From: a virus
DNA length: 21,135 nt
IMG/VR virus record: IMGVR_UViG_3300022874_000061
Coordinates: 1-21,135 of that record
Reading direction: 5' to 3' (one strand)
Shown: piece after piece, positions 14,426 to 21,135 of the stretch
Numbering within the stretch: position 1 is the stretch's first letter
Layout: each line of letters starts with the position of its first letter
Position numbers and translations under genes: made by a program
The notes under the pieces: generated by a model
What the model was told of the DNA's origin: nothing
The model's input: the letters and a program-made list of their open reading frames with translations, nothing else
Database searches by the model: none

Positions 14426-14926
14426 ATGGGAAAATACAGTAAATACAGGAATGAATTGTTTATTGATAAATATAATCTTGATGAAGAGCTTGTTAAGCAA
14501 CCACAGAGGTATTTCGATTGGGCTTTGAAGGCTGTTCAGGCCGCAGGGGATAAAGATGCCGCCAAAAAAGATTTAGATATTGTTAGAGCAGAAGCAGAAG
14601 ATGAAATTCGTAAAGACCCGAAGAAGCACGGGATTAACGAAAAAGGAAAGATTACCGAGGCTATGATAAGGAATGCAGTAATGCTTCATGAAAGAGTAAA
14701 GGAATATAATGCTAATTATTTAGAGGCTGTAATGGAGGAAAGGGTTCTTGAGAAAATGGAGAAGTCTTTTAGTAGTAGAAAGAAATCGCTTGAAGGATTG
14801 GTTCAGTTAGATTTACGTTTACATTTTTCAGAACCAAAAACCTCGAAAGGGTATAAAGAAAATAAAGAATCGGAAAGAGGAGATACGAAACGGACTATTT
14901 GTAGGAATCTTAAAAGGAGAAAGTAA
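14426..14926 (+). CDS. Hypothetical charged helical protein upstream of SSB/RecA
   Basis: This 166-residue protein is almost entirely charged helix, starting with YNLDEELVKQPQRYFDWA and containing DIVRAEAEDEIRKDP. A segment RKKSLEGLVQLDLRLHFSEP (117-136) resembles the end of a widespread phage protein family I have seen beside SSB and RecA-like genes, usually unnamed. After it comes a basic, disordered tail (LKRRK). It is the first gene after promoter P3 and overlaps the following start by one base. A recombination-mediator role like T4 UvsY would fit the place, but there is no sequence proof. Confidence 0.75.
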   Translation: MGKYSKYRNELFIDKYNLDEELVKQPQRYFDWALKAVQAAGDKDAAKKDLDIVRAEAEDEIRKDPKKHGINEKGKITEAMIRNAVMLHERVKEYNANYLEAVMEERVLEKMEKSFSSRKKSLEGLVQLDLRLHFSEPKTSKGYKENKESERGDTKRTICRNLKRRK

Positions 14927-15156
14927 TGGCAGAGGTATTTAGAAATGTATTGATAGTTGTGATTGCTTTCTTATTCTGCTATATTTTTTTCCGATTAGCG
15001 GGATTGGCAGTTGCCAAAAGTTTTATGCAGGTCTTTAGTAAAAACATAAAAAACACAAAAAAGGAGGAGGGTACTAATGAGCAGAGACAGAAAGGGCAAG
15101 AATGGCAAGAAAAATTCAAGAACAAAAAGCAGAGAGAAAAGAAGAATACAAAGTGA
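14926..15156 (+). CDS. Small membrane protein
   Basis: A 76-residue protein with one N-terminal hydrophobic segment (NVLIVVIAFLFCYIFFRLAG, 7-26), followed by a long, strongly basic and glutamine-rich cytoplasmic-looking tail (KKEEGTNEQRQKGQEWQEKF...). ATG 14926 shares its A with the preceding TAA and has AAGGAG upstream. Its last 80 bases overlap the SSB gene in another frame, and the ribosome binding site of SSB (AAGGAGG) lies inside it. The function is unknown; a single-span protein next to replication genes could anchor something to the membrane. Confidence 0.6.
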   Translation: MAEVFRNVLIVVIAFLFCYIFFRLAGLAVAKSFMQVFSKNIKNTKKEEGTNEQRQKGQEWQEKFKNKKQREKKNTK

Positions 15157-16129
15157 AAGATTACAGGCAAGAGTTCAGGCAGGGCAAGAGAGAAGCCAGG
15201 GAAAATCAAAAAATATTTTAAAAGAAAATCCTGATGTATCTATGTGGCGTCCAAAAGATGGTTCTCATATTGTTGATGTTGTCCCGTATTTGGCAGGAAA
15301 GAGCGATCCGTTTGTTAAAAAAGGAGATCCGACTTATACCTTTGAATACTGGGCGCATACAAGAGTTGGTCCAAATGAAGGAATGTATTTGTGTCCTGCA
15401 GAAATGTATAATAAACCTTGCCCAATTTGTGAGGAAAGGCAGAGGCTGAGGGAGAAGGGAGTTAGTGACGATATTTGGAAAAAGTTATTCCCAAAAAGAA
15501 GAAACCTTTACAATGTAATTTGTTATGATAAAGGGGAAGAGAAAAAAGGAGTACAGATTTGGGACGTATCTTATCATTACTTTGAAAAGCTTGTTCTTGC
15601 TATCAGCAAGAAACCTTCAAGGCGTGGAGGAAAAGAGAAATTAATTAATTTTGCCGATCCTGTTGATGGAAGGTCTATTTCCTTTAGTGTTGAACCAGCG
15701 AAAAGTAAAAACGATTATCCAAAATATGTTGGGCATAGTTTTGATGAAAGAGATTATGAAGTAGATGACGAAATCCTTGATGCTGCCTTTACTTTAGATG
15801 ATGAAGTTATCAAGGCAGATTATGATGAAATCTCCGAGGCGTACTGGGGCGGTAAGGATAAAGAAGAAGAAGGAAAAAAGAGAAGTCACAAAGACGATAA
15901 AGATGATGATGAGAAGGAAGAAGTTTCAGGAAATGAAAATGAAGATGAATTGGAAGATTTATTAGACGAGGTAGAAGACCTTGAAGATATGGATGAATTA
16001 AAAGAGTTTATCGAAGAAAATGATTTGGATGTAAAGGTTAAAAGAAAAGATGAAGAAGAAGAGGTGAAAGAAAAAATTGTCGAAGCTCTTGAAGATAAGT
16101 TTGAAAAGGAAAGCGACATCCCATTTTAA
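15077..16129 (+). CDS. Single-stranded DNA-binding protein, gp32-like
   Basis: The protein coats ssDNA at replication and recombination sites. Residues 1-45 are a very basic arm. The core has a zinc site H94, C106, C115, C118 (LCPAEMYNKPCPICEE), with the spacing of T4 gp32 (H64, C77, C87, C90), and KRRNLYNVICYDKGEEKK followed by IWDVSYHYFEKL like the gp32 OB strand region. The C-terminus is long and acidic, contains a helix module (DELEDLLDEVEDLEDMDELK...) and ends with ESDIPF, the peptide tip that bacterial SSBs use to recruit partners. At 350 residues it is longer than gp32 (301). ATG 15077 has AAGGAGG upstream, inside the preceding gene. Confidence 0.85.
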   Translation: MSRDRKGKNGKKNSRTKSREKRRIQSERLQARVQAGQERSQGKSKNILKENPDVSMWRPKDGSHIVDVVPYLAGKSDPFVKKGDPTYTFEYWAHTRVGPNEGMYLCPAEMYNKPCPICEERQRLREKGVSDDIWKKLFPKRRNLYNVICYDKGEEKKGVQIWDVSYHYFEKLVLAISKKPSRRGGKEKLINFADPVDGRSISFSVEPAKSKNDYPKYVGHSFDERDYEVDDEILDAAFTLDDEVIKADYDEISEAYWGGKDKEEEGKKRSHKDDKDDDEKEEVSGNENEDELEDLLDEVEDLEDMDELKEFIEENDLDVKVKRKDEEEEVKEKIVEALEDKFEKESDIPF

Positions 16130-16151
16130 TAACTTTTAACAAGGTGAAGCT

Positions 16152-17258
16152 GTGAAAAAAAGAAGTCTTAAACGTAGAGGCGGAACGGTATCAGAATGTG
16201 TTGCTGATGCTAAGAGGTCTGTGGGAAAAAGAAATGAAATTCCCACAGTAGAGTTCTTGGGAAGTGGAAGTACTACATTGAATCTCGCCTTGAGCGGGGA
16301 GGGTAAAGATGGCGGTTGGGCAAGAGCAAGAGTTTTAAACCTTGTTGGTGATGGGAGTAGTGGTAAAACATTGCTCGCATTGGAACTTGCCTTTTGGTGT
16401 TATAAAAACATCAAAAAAGTAAAGTCAAAAATCTTTCCAAAAGTTAAAGAGGTAAAGATAGTTTATTGTAATGCAGAAGGGGTCATGGATTTCCCAATTA
16501 AGAAAATGTATGGAAAAGATTTTGTCAATTCTGTTGAATGGGTTACTCCTAAAAATATAGAATCTATGGGAAGGGATTATATATCGAGGATGAATGAATT
16601 AAAGAAAGGTTATTTTTTACTTTTCATTATTGATTCTTGGGATGCTTTACGTTCTTATGCTGATACTGAAAGATTTAAAAAGAGTGTTGATACGGGGGGA
16701 GAAATAGAGGGGAGTTATAATCTCGAGAAGCAAAAGTACGGCTCTGCTTTTTTTGCGTATGTTTGCAGTTTGGCAGAAACAAATAAAAAAGATGCGACTC
16801 TTATGATCTTGTCTCAGATTAGAACAAAGATTGGCGTTACTTTTGGAAAGAAGACTTACAGGGCAGGGGGGAAAAGTTTAGATTTTTATACGCATCAAGT
16901 TGCGTGGATTAGGGAAATACAGAAGCTTGCAAAAACAAGACAGGGGGAGAAAAAAGTTTATGGCATTCAGAGTCATATTAAAGTAGAAAGAAGTAAGGTA
17001 GCAAAGCCATTTAGAGAAAGTAATTTTAATATTCTTTATGATTATGGTCTTGATGATTTACAGTCCATGATAGATTACTTATGGGGAAAGAAAAAAATTA
17101 AGTTTAATGGAGAGAAGTTTAAGACGAGAGAATCTTTTGTAAAATATATAGAAGGAAATAATTTAGAAGATGAGCTTATTAAAAAAGCAAGCAAGAAATG
17201 GGAATATATTGAGTCTGTTTTCGAAGACGAAGTCTCATCAAGAAAGTCGAGATACTAA
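16152..17258 (+). CDS. RecA/UvsX-like recombinase
   Basis: An ATP-dependent strand-exchange protein. The order is VEFLGSGSTTLNLAL (33-47), Walker A GDGSSGKT (66-73), YCNAEG with E109, Walker B FLLFIIDSWDALRS with D161, and a segment MILSQIRTKIGVTFGKKTYRAGGKSLDFY that holds the DNA-binding L2 region. This layout is the RecA family in its phage form. At 368 residues it is close to UvsX (391) and RecA (352). Translation starts at GTG 16152 behind AAGGTG. The end overlaps the next frame by up to 89 bases. Confidence 0.88.
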   Translation: MKKRSLKRRGGTVSECVADAKRSVGKRNEIPTVEFLGSGSTTLNLALSGEGKDGGWARARVLNLVGDGSSGKTLLALELAFWCYKNIKKVKSKIFPKVKEVKIVYCNAEGVMDFPIKKMYGKDFVNSVEWVTPKNIESMGRDYISRMNELKKGYFLLFIIDSWDALRSYADTERFKKSVDTGGEIEGSYNLEKQKYGSAFFAYVCSLAETNKKDATLMILSQIRTKIGVTFGKKTYRAGGKSLDFYTHQVAWIREIQKLAKTRQGEKKVYGIQSHIKVERSKVAKPFRESNFNILYDYGLDDLQSMIDYLWGKKKIKFNGEKFKTRESFVKYIEGNNLEDELIKKASKKWEYIESVFEDEVSSRKSRY

Positions 17259-18165
17259 AGATACTAAGACAGAAAATTCTCCTATACTTTTAATAGATGG
17301 AAGTGTTCTTTGTTATATGGCTCTTAATGCTATGGGGCATTTGTCTTATAATGGTAAGAATACTGGGGTAACTTATGGAGTATTGCAAAAAATCTTATCT
17401 CTCTCTAATAAATTCAAGACTAATAAATTTATTTTTTGTTGGGATTCTAAAGGTAGCAATCGAGAAAAGATTTATGCAAAGTATAAATCAAAAAGAATAA
17501 AGAATAGAAAAGAAAAAACGATAGAAGAACGGGAAGCTCATCAATCTTTGATTCGTCAAAGAGAAGGATTAATGAATTATGTTTTACCAGAGCTTGGTTT
17601 TAAAAATAACTTTATTTGTTCTGGGTATGAGGGCGACGATATTCTGGCGTGGTGGGTTTTAAGATTAAATGAAAGAAAAGTAAAGGCTCGAGTTGTTATG
17701 GTTACTACGGATGCAGATATGTATCAGGAATTAGATTACTGTGATATATGGAATCCACAAAAGAAGAAGTTCTTTACGAAGAGAAATTTATTAATCGATT
17801 TTGGTGTTCTGCCTAACCAATGGGCTATGGCAAAAGCAATTGGTGGTTGTGATGGTGATGGGGTAGTAGGAATAAGAGGTGCAAGCGATCCCAAGAAGGC
17901 GGCATCTAAGGCGCTGAAATATATTATAGGCAAACTTGTTAAGGGTAAAATTTATGATAAGATAGAGAGCAAGGAGGGGCAAGAGATTATTAAAAGGAAT
18001 TTAAAATTAGTGTCGTTGCCTTTTGATAATGAAATAAAAAGAATGGTCTTAAGAAGAAATCGATTTACAAGACAAAAGTTCTTAAGAGTATTTGACCAGC
18101 ATCATTTTAAAAGTTTTTTAGATAATGATAACTTTATTAAATGGGAGAAGGCTTTTTTAAGATAA
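17170..18165 (+). CDS. 5'-3' exonuclease / flap endonuclease (FEN, T4 RNase H-like)
   Basis: A PIN-like 5' nuclease that removes RNA primers and flaps. Core motifs are PILLIDGSVLCYMAL near residue 38, FIFCWDSKGSNREKIYAKYK, GYEGDDILAWW, VTTDADMYQELD and an H3TH-type region (GGCDGDGVVGIRG). These supply the expected metal-binding Asp residues. The start is uncertain: ATG 17170 and TTG 17209 both lie inside recA, and no start codon exists between the recA stop and the first core strand. The protein therefore has an extra ~25-38 residue N-terminus encoded over recA, or uses a non-standard start. The last helix region (RFTRQKFLRVFDQHHFKSFL) is typical for phage FENs. Confidence 0.85.
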   Translation: MSLLKKQARNGNILSLFSKTKSHQESRDTKDTKTENSPILLIDGSVLCYMALNAMGHLSYNGKNTGVTYGVLQKILSLSNKFKTNKFIFCWDSKGSNREKIYAKYKSKRIKNRKEKTIEEREAHQSLIRQREGLMNYVLPELGFKNNFICSGYEGDDILAWWVLRLNERKVKARVVMVTTDADMYQELDYCDIWNPQKKKFFTKRNLLIDFGVLPNQWAMAKAIGGCDGDGVVGIRGASDPKKAASKALKYIIGKLVKGKIYDKIESKEGQEIIKRNLKLVSLPFDNEIKRMVLRRNRFTRQKFLRVFDQHHFKSFLDNDNFIKWEKAFLR

Positions 18166-18185
18166 TTAATATTTAAGGAGGCAGT

Positions 18186-18332
18186 ATGAAAATAGATATA
18201 ATAGAAAAGAACTGTTTAGCCATTTTAAATGAATTGAAGAATAGCCAGTTTACACGGGAAGAACTTGAATTTCTACAAATATTCTTCCAAGAAATAGTCA
18301 ATAAAACAGAACAAAAGTTATTATCAAAATAA
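18186..18332 (+). CDS. Small hypothetical protein, 48 residues
   Basis: A short gene behind a very strong ribosome binding site (TAAGGAGG, 4 bases before ATG). It encodes a mixed-charge helical protein beginning MKIDIIEKNCLAILNEL and ending EQKLLSK, with no membrane segment or recognised motif. It lies 20 bases after the nuclease gene. The perfect ribosome binding site is the main argument that it is real. Confidence 0.6.
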   Translation: MKIDIIEKNCLAILNELKNSQFTREELEFLQIFFQEIVNKTEQKLLSK

Positions 18333-18357
18333 AGGGATCGTACGAGATGGATTAAAT

Positions 18358-18552
18358 ATGTTAGATGCTAAAATATCTAAAGGTGGCACTTTGTTAGTAA
18401 AAAAATTAGGCTCAGCAGTTTTCCGCAATCATATTTGTGGGACTAATACCTGCGGTGATTGGTGCCCTCATTTTGACGAATATGAAATAAGAGGAGGCAA
18501 AAATATAATGGCTTGTCTTGCTTGTTTTAATCTTGTCGAGGATAAAAGATAA
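18358..18552 (+). CDS. Small putative zinc-binding protein
   Basis: A 64-residue protein with C27, C32, C36, H38 (HICGTNTCGDWCPH) and C53-X2-C56 (CLAC), enough ligands for one zinc ribbon-like site. Otherwise it has no recognised domain. The ribosome binding site before ATG 18358 is poor (GAGATGGA). It follows the 48-residue gene by 25 bases. The role is unknown; small zinc proteins in phage early regions often bind host proteins, but nothing here shows that. Confidence 0.6.
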   Translation: MLDAKISKGGTLLVKKLGSAVFRNHICGTNTCGDWCPHFDEYEIRGGKNIMACLACFNLVEDKR

Positions 18553-18620
18553 AGGGATTGCTCAAAGGAAGGAAAATAATCATTATGAGTGTGAATATAG
18601 CTAAAAAGGAGAAATAAGAA

Positions 18621-18866
18621 ATGGCAATAACAGCAGAACAGGCAGTAATGGCAGCATTAAAGTTAAAAGAAGAAGTAGAAGAAGAAAGGTAAGAAGCAAA
18701 GGATTTGTTAAATAATCTATTTGCGAGAGCATTAAACATTCCAAATAATCCTAAGGATATTTCTGTTAACAGAGTTGACCGTATAGTTGATTGCATTATT
18801 GGTGCTGCGGCGGGAATAGCCGCCTTGTCTTTATTTAAGGCTAAAGTTGATTCTGGTAAAGATTAA
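18621..18866 (+). pseudogene. Small gene interrupted by one in-frame TAA
   Basis: ATG 18621 has AAGGAG upstream. It opens a frame of 23 codons ending EEVEEER, meets TAA at 18690-18692, and continues in the same frame without another stop for 57 codons to TAA 18864-18866 (EAKDLLNNLFARALNIP... ending KAKVDSGKD). The continuation looks like real protein, with a small hydrophobic stretch CIIGAAAGIAALSLF. One substitution (CAA, GAA or AAA to TAA) would account for the break. The second part could restart at TTG 18705, but that codon lacks a properly spaced site. A 10-codon frame (18585-18617) with its own AAGGAAGG lies just before it. The function is unknown. Confidence 0.55.
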
Positions 18867-18880
18867 TTATTAACTATTAA

Positions 18881-18920
18881 CAGAAAGTAACAGAAGGTAA
18901 CAGAAAGTAACAGAAAGTAA
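18881..18920 (+). repeat. Four tandem 10-base repeats upstream of the histone-like gene
   Basis: CAGAAAGTAA occurs at 18881, 18901 and 18911, with CAGAAGGTAA at 18891. ACTATTAACAGAAA flanks the array on both sides (from 18873 and from 18921). The array occupies the gap between the interrupted gene and the H1-like gene. The 10-base period, about one helical turn, would put any bound protein on one face of the DNA. Slippage is the plain alternative. Confidence 0.85.
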
Positions 18921-18950
18921 ACTATTAACAGAAAACAGAAGGAGAAAGAA

Positions 18951-19313
18951 ATGGCAAAAAAGAAAAAGGTAGAAGAAGTAGAGGTAGAGAAAGAGGCCAA
19001 TTCGAAAGTAAAGAAGAGAAGTAAAGAAATTGAAGTTTTACTTATCGGTCTTCGAGAGTCTATCGATGAACTTTTGTATGATTCCAGAAAATTCGATAAG
19101 GGGACTATAAAGCCAGGAGTAAGAGTCAGGGTAGGTTTGCAGGGGATTATCAAAGAAGCAAAATTAATTCGTGGAGATATTCTTGAAAAGAAAAAGAAAA
19201 ATAAAAAGGCAAAGATGGCAGAGAAAGGAGAGAAAGGAGAGAAAGTAACAAAGAAGAAAAAAGTAACAAAGAAAGTAGCCAAAAAGAAAGTAGCCAAAAA
19301 GAAAGGCAAATAA
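18951..19313 (+). CDS. Histone H1-like (Hc1-type) basic DNA-binding protein
   Basis: 120 residues. After a charged head comes a helical core with the segment KPGVRVRVGLQGIIKEAKLI, continuing RGDIL, which resembles the Hc1/HctA histone H1-like family (a Gly-x-Arg-x-Arg element, then a basic helix). The tail is a run of lysine/alanine/valine blocks (KKKVTKKVAKKKVAKKKGK), as in H1-type nucleoid proteins. It would bind and compact DNA, or coat phage DNA in the cell. ATG 18951 has GAAGGAG upstream; the stop TAA directly abuts the next ATG (19314). Confidence 0.6.
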   Translation: MAKKKKVEEVEVEKEANSKVKKRSKEIEVLLIGLRESIDELLYDSRKFDKGTIKPGVRVRVGLQGIIKEAKLIRGDILEKKKKNKKAKMAEKGEKGEKVTKKKKVTKKVAKKKVAKKKGK

Positions 19314-20282
19314 ATGTTAAAGTCCTTAGAAATTAAAAATTATCAATCTCATAGGGATACAAAAATTAATTTCGTTCCTGGAATTACGGGGATTATTGGA
19401 GAGAGCTTAAATGGGAAGACCCCTATTTTAAGGGTGATACAATGGATCGTTTCTAATCGCCCTGGAGGTTTTCGTTTTCATTCTCATTTTGCTAAGAAAG
19501 ATAAAAGGACGAGTGGTTGCATTACTACAGATAAAGATTCTAAAGTAACATTAACTAAAACAGCGAAAGATGCTGTTTATAAATTAGAAGTTCCAGGAAA
19601 GAGAATTAAAAGGTTTGGAAAATTAAATCAGAAAGTACCTGACCTTGTAAAGAACGAATTAAACATAGGAGAAATTAATTTTCAAAAGCAATTAGATTCT
19701 CATTTCCTGGCCGCTTCTTCTGGTGGACAGATTGCAAGAGCAATTAGTAAAATTACACAAACAGATAAAATTAATTCTTGGATTCAAACAATAAAGAAAA
19801 CATTATCGAACTTGAAAACAAGGGAAGGTATTCTTAAGGCCGATATAGAAATAATTGATAATCAGATAAAATCTTTTAAGGGAATGAAACGTATTGGCAG
19901 GACAATATCAAAATTAGAATTAGTTCATTCTAATAGAAAAGAAGCACAAGCAGAATATGAAGAAGTAGAAGCCTTACAAGAACAAATTCAAATTTCTTAT
20001 CGGGCTGTGAAGGATAGGGAAAGGTATTTTAAGGGCAAAGGCTTATTAAAACAGTTAGAGGCCTGTCAGGAAGACCTGAGGCTTGCTGAGTATCAAGAAA
20101 ACCTTATCTTAGACATTAAAAAAGTCCAAAGGGATATAGCTAAATTAAATACCTTCAGAAAAGAGCATGTAGAAGAATATATTTTAGTAATCAAAAGAAA
20201 AAAGAAATGTCCTGTTTGTTTTGGTAAAATTAATTCTGATTGTATTAGAAAAATTAAAAAAGAAATTTCTAAAGAAAGGTAA
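19314..20282 (+). CDS. SbcC/Rad50-like ATPase, N-terminal half with zinc hook
   Basis: The N-terminal half of an SMC-like exonuclease ATPase (SbcC/Rad50/T4 gp46). It begins MLKSLEIKNYQSHRDTKINF, has Walker A GESLNGKT (29-36), and a Q-loop region INFQKQLDSHFLAASSGG near 121-138 as in Rad50. Coiled coil follows (~165-285) and the zinc hook CPVC lies at 299-302. The protein then stops, 20 residues later. The second coiled arm and the C-terminal lobe (signature and Walker B) are missing, so at 322 residues it is about half a phage gp46. A second half could lie downstream of the window. SbcD follows after 13 bases. Confidence 0.8.
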   Translation: MLKSLEIKNYQSHRDTKINFVPGITGIIGESLNGKTPILRVIQWIVSNRPGGFRFHSHFAKKDKRTSGCITTDKDSKVTLTKTAKDAVYKLEVPGKRIKRFGKLNQKVPDLVKNELNIGEINFQKQLDSHFLAASSGGQIARAISKITQTDKINSWIQTIKKTLSNLKTREGILKADIEIIDNQIKSFKGMKRIGRTISKLELVHSNRKEAQAEYEEVEALQEQIQISYRAVKDRERYFKGKGLLKQLEACQEDLRLAEYQENLILDIKKVQRDIAKLNTFRKEHVEEYILVIKRKKKCPVCFGKINSDCIRKIKKEISKER

Positions 20283-20295
20283 AAGCTGAGGAATT

Positions 20296-21135
20296 ATGAA
20301 ACTATTACTTCTTTCTGATATTCATGCTATTAGCCGTAATCCTGTTGGGCGGGAAGACCGTATTATTGATACCTTTAAAGAGAAGTTCTTATTCGTTTTA
20401 GAGTACGCCAAAAAACATAACTGCCCAATTTTACAAGCAGGGGACTTTTTTGATAATTCGAGAGATTGGCATATTCTGTATATGATGATCGAGTTATTAA
20501 AAAAATATGGAATAAATCTATATTCTATATTCGGGCAACATGATTTATTAATGCGGGCTAACCAGTTAGATACGCCAACTACAATGGGGGTATTAAATCG
20601 ACTTGGCCTGATTAAAATATTAAATAAGTTTCCTGTATCCATAGGATCCATAGGAAATATTTGCCTATACGGTTGCAGTTGGGATTCTAAGATTCCTTCG
20701 CCCACTCCAGGAAAAATAAATATTCTTGTTATCCATGCATCCATTTCTAACAAGGCAGCGTATACAGGTCATTCCTTTACAGGAGTTAGATATTTCTTAA
20801 GAAAAAATAAAGGTTGGGATTTGGTTTTGGTTGGAGACATTCATATACAATCCATTTATAATAATCAGAAAAAAAGAGATACGATCGTAGTCAATACCGG
20901 ACCAATGTTAAGACTTGTCAGTTCACGGTATAATATGTCTCACCATCCTTGTTTTTTTATTTATGATTCTAATCATCATTCTTTAAAAAAAATTGAAATC
21001 CCCCATAAAAATTCGAGTGAAGTTCTTTCTCGTACTCATATTAAAATTAAAAGAAGAGAAGATATTTCTTTATCTGAAGAATCTCTTGTTCGTTTTTCAA
21101 ATCTTATGATGAAGAAGCAGAACAAGCCAGTAATG
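20296..21135 (+). CDS. sbcD: SbcD/Mre11-like nuclease subunit, 3' end outside the window
   Basis: A calcineurin-like metallophosphoesterase, partner of the SbcC-like protein in DNA end processing (T4 gp47 equivalent). The frame is open from ATG 20296 to the last base, giving 280 residues. Motifs are LLLSDIHA with D8 and H10, QAGDFFDN with D50, SIFGQHDLL (80-83), VIHASI with H147, and VGDIH (179-183). The usual GNHD is GQHD here, a change at a residue that binds metal in Mre11, though the rest of the site is intact. The start follows GAGGAA. Antisense frames over this gene are not real. Confidence 0.88.
   Translation, partial: MKLLLLSDIHAISRNPVGREDRIIDTFKEKFLFVLEYAKKHNCPILQAGDFFDNSRDWHILYMMIELLKKYGINLYSIFGQHDLLMRANQLDTPTTMGVLNRLGLIKILNKFPVSIGSIGNICLYGCSWDSKIPSPTPGKINILVIHASISNKAAYTGHSFTGVRYFLRKNKGWDLVLVGDIHIQSIYNNQKKRDTIVVNTGPMLRLVSSRYNMSHHPCFFIYDSNHHSLKKIEIPHKNSSEVLSRTHIKIKRREDISLSEESLVRFSNLMMKKQNKPVM

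Noticed and set aside
18690-18692. TAA read by a suppressor tRNA from the 2200-2819 cluster
   Set aside because: None of the three RNAs shows a TTA anticodon in a plausible 7-base loop, and TAA ends several ordinary genes here.
18863-19309. Minus-strand 148-residue frame
   Set aside because: It is antisense to the lysine-rich H1-like gene, with the same low-complexity artefact.
20322-20753. Minus-strand 143-residue frame
   Set aside because: It lies entirely opposite sbcD, whose metal-binding motifs are clear on the + strand.

Overview
The window looks like part of the replication and recombination region of a tailed bacteriophage. It is AT-rich, every gene is on the + strand, and most junctions are tight or overlapping. 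Strong AGGAGG-type ribosome binding sites, extended -10 promoters, a DnaB-type helicase, a family C polymerase and an SSB ending in DIPF all point to a bacterial host. TAA, TAG and TGA are all used as stops, so there is no sign of a recoded genetic code. Host and phage genus cannot be named from the sequence.

Layout. (1) 1-2168: the 3' end of an unknown gene and a DnaB-like helicase. (2) 2169-2937: a 769-base stretch without protein genes. It holds two nearly identical extended -10 promoters and three tRNA-like RNAs whose acceptor and T arms can be folded, but whose centres are enlarged. (3) 2938-5920: an acidic/lysine-rich protein, a hairpin terminator, a two-domain sliding clamp, an RFC/gp44-type clamp-loader ATPase and a gp62-type clamp-loader partner. 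(4) 5921-10930: a small unknown gene, then five genes in one apparent operon: a SplB-like radical SAM enzyme, a probable glycosyltransferase resembling the TET-associated family, a sulfotransferase-like protein, a second radical SAM protein with a cysteine-rich C-terminus, and APS kinase (cysC). (5) 10995-14354: a DNA polymerase III alpha (DnaE) fused to a family-4-type uracil-DNA glycosylase. (6) 14357-18165: a third copy of the promoter, then an unknown charged protein, a small membrane protein, a gp32-like SSB, a RecA/UvsX recombinase and a FEN-type 5' nuclease. (7) 18186-18866: two small proteins and a small gene cut by one in-frame TAA. (8) 18951-21135: a histone H1-like basic protein, an N-terminal half of SbcC/Rad50, and SbcD/Mre11 running off the end.

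How it fits together. Helicase, clamp, loader, DnaE-UDG, SSB and the 5' nuclease form most of a replisome. It is a mosaic: a bacterial-type polymerase beside a T4/archaeal-type clamp and loader. RecA, SbcC/SbcD and SSB supply recombination and end processing. The most novel part is 6304-10930. APS kinase makes PAPS, the sulfotransferase-like protein could use it, and a glycosyltransferase and two radical SAM enzymes lie in the same operon inside the replication region. My inference is a sulfated and/or glycosylated modification, possibly of phage DNA, but the target cannot be read from sequence.
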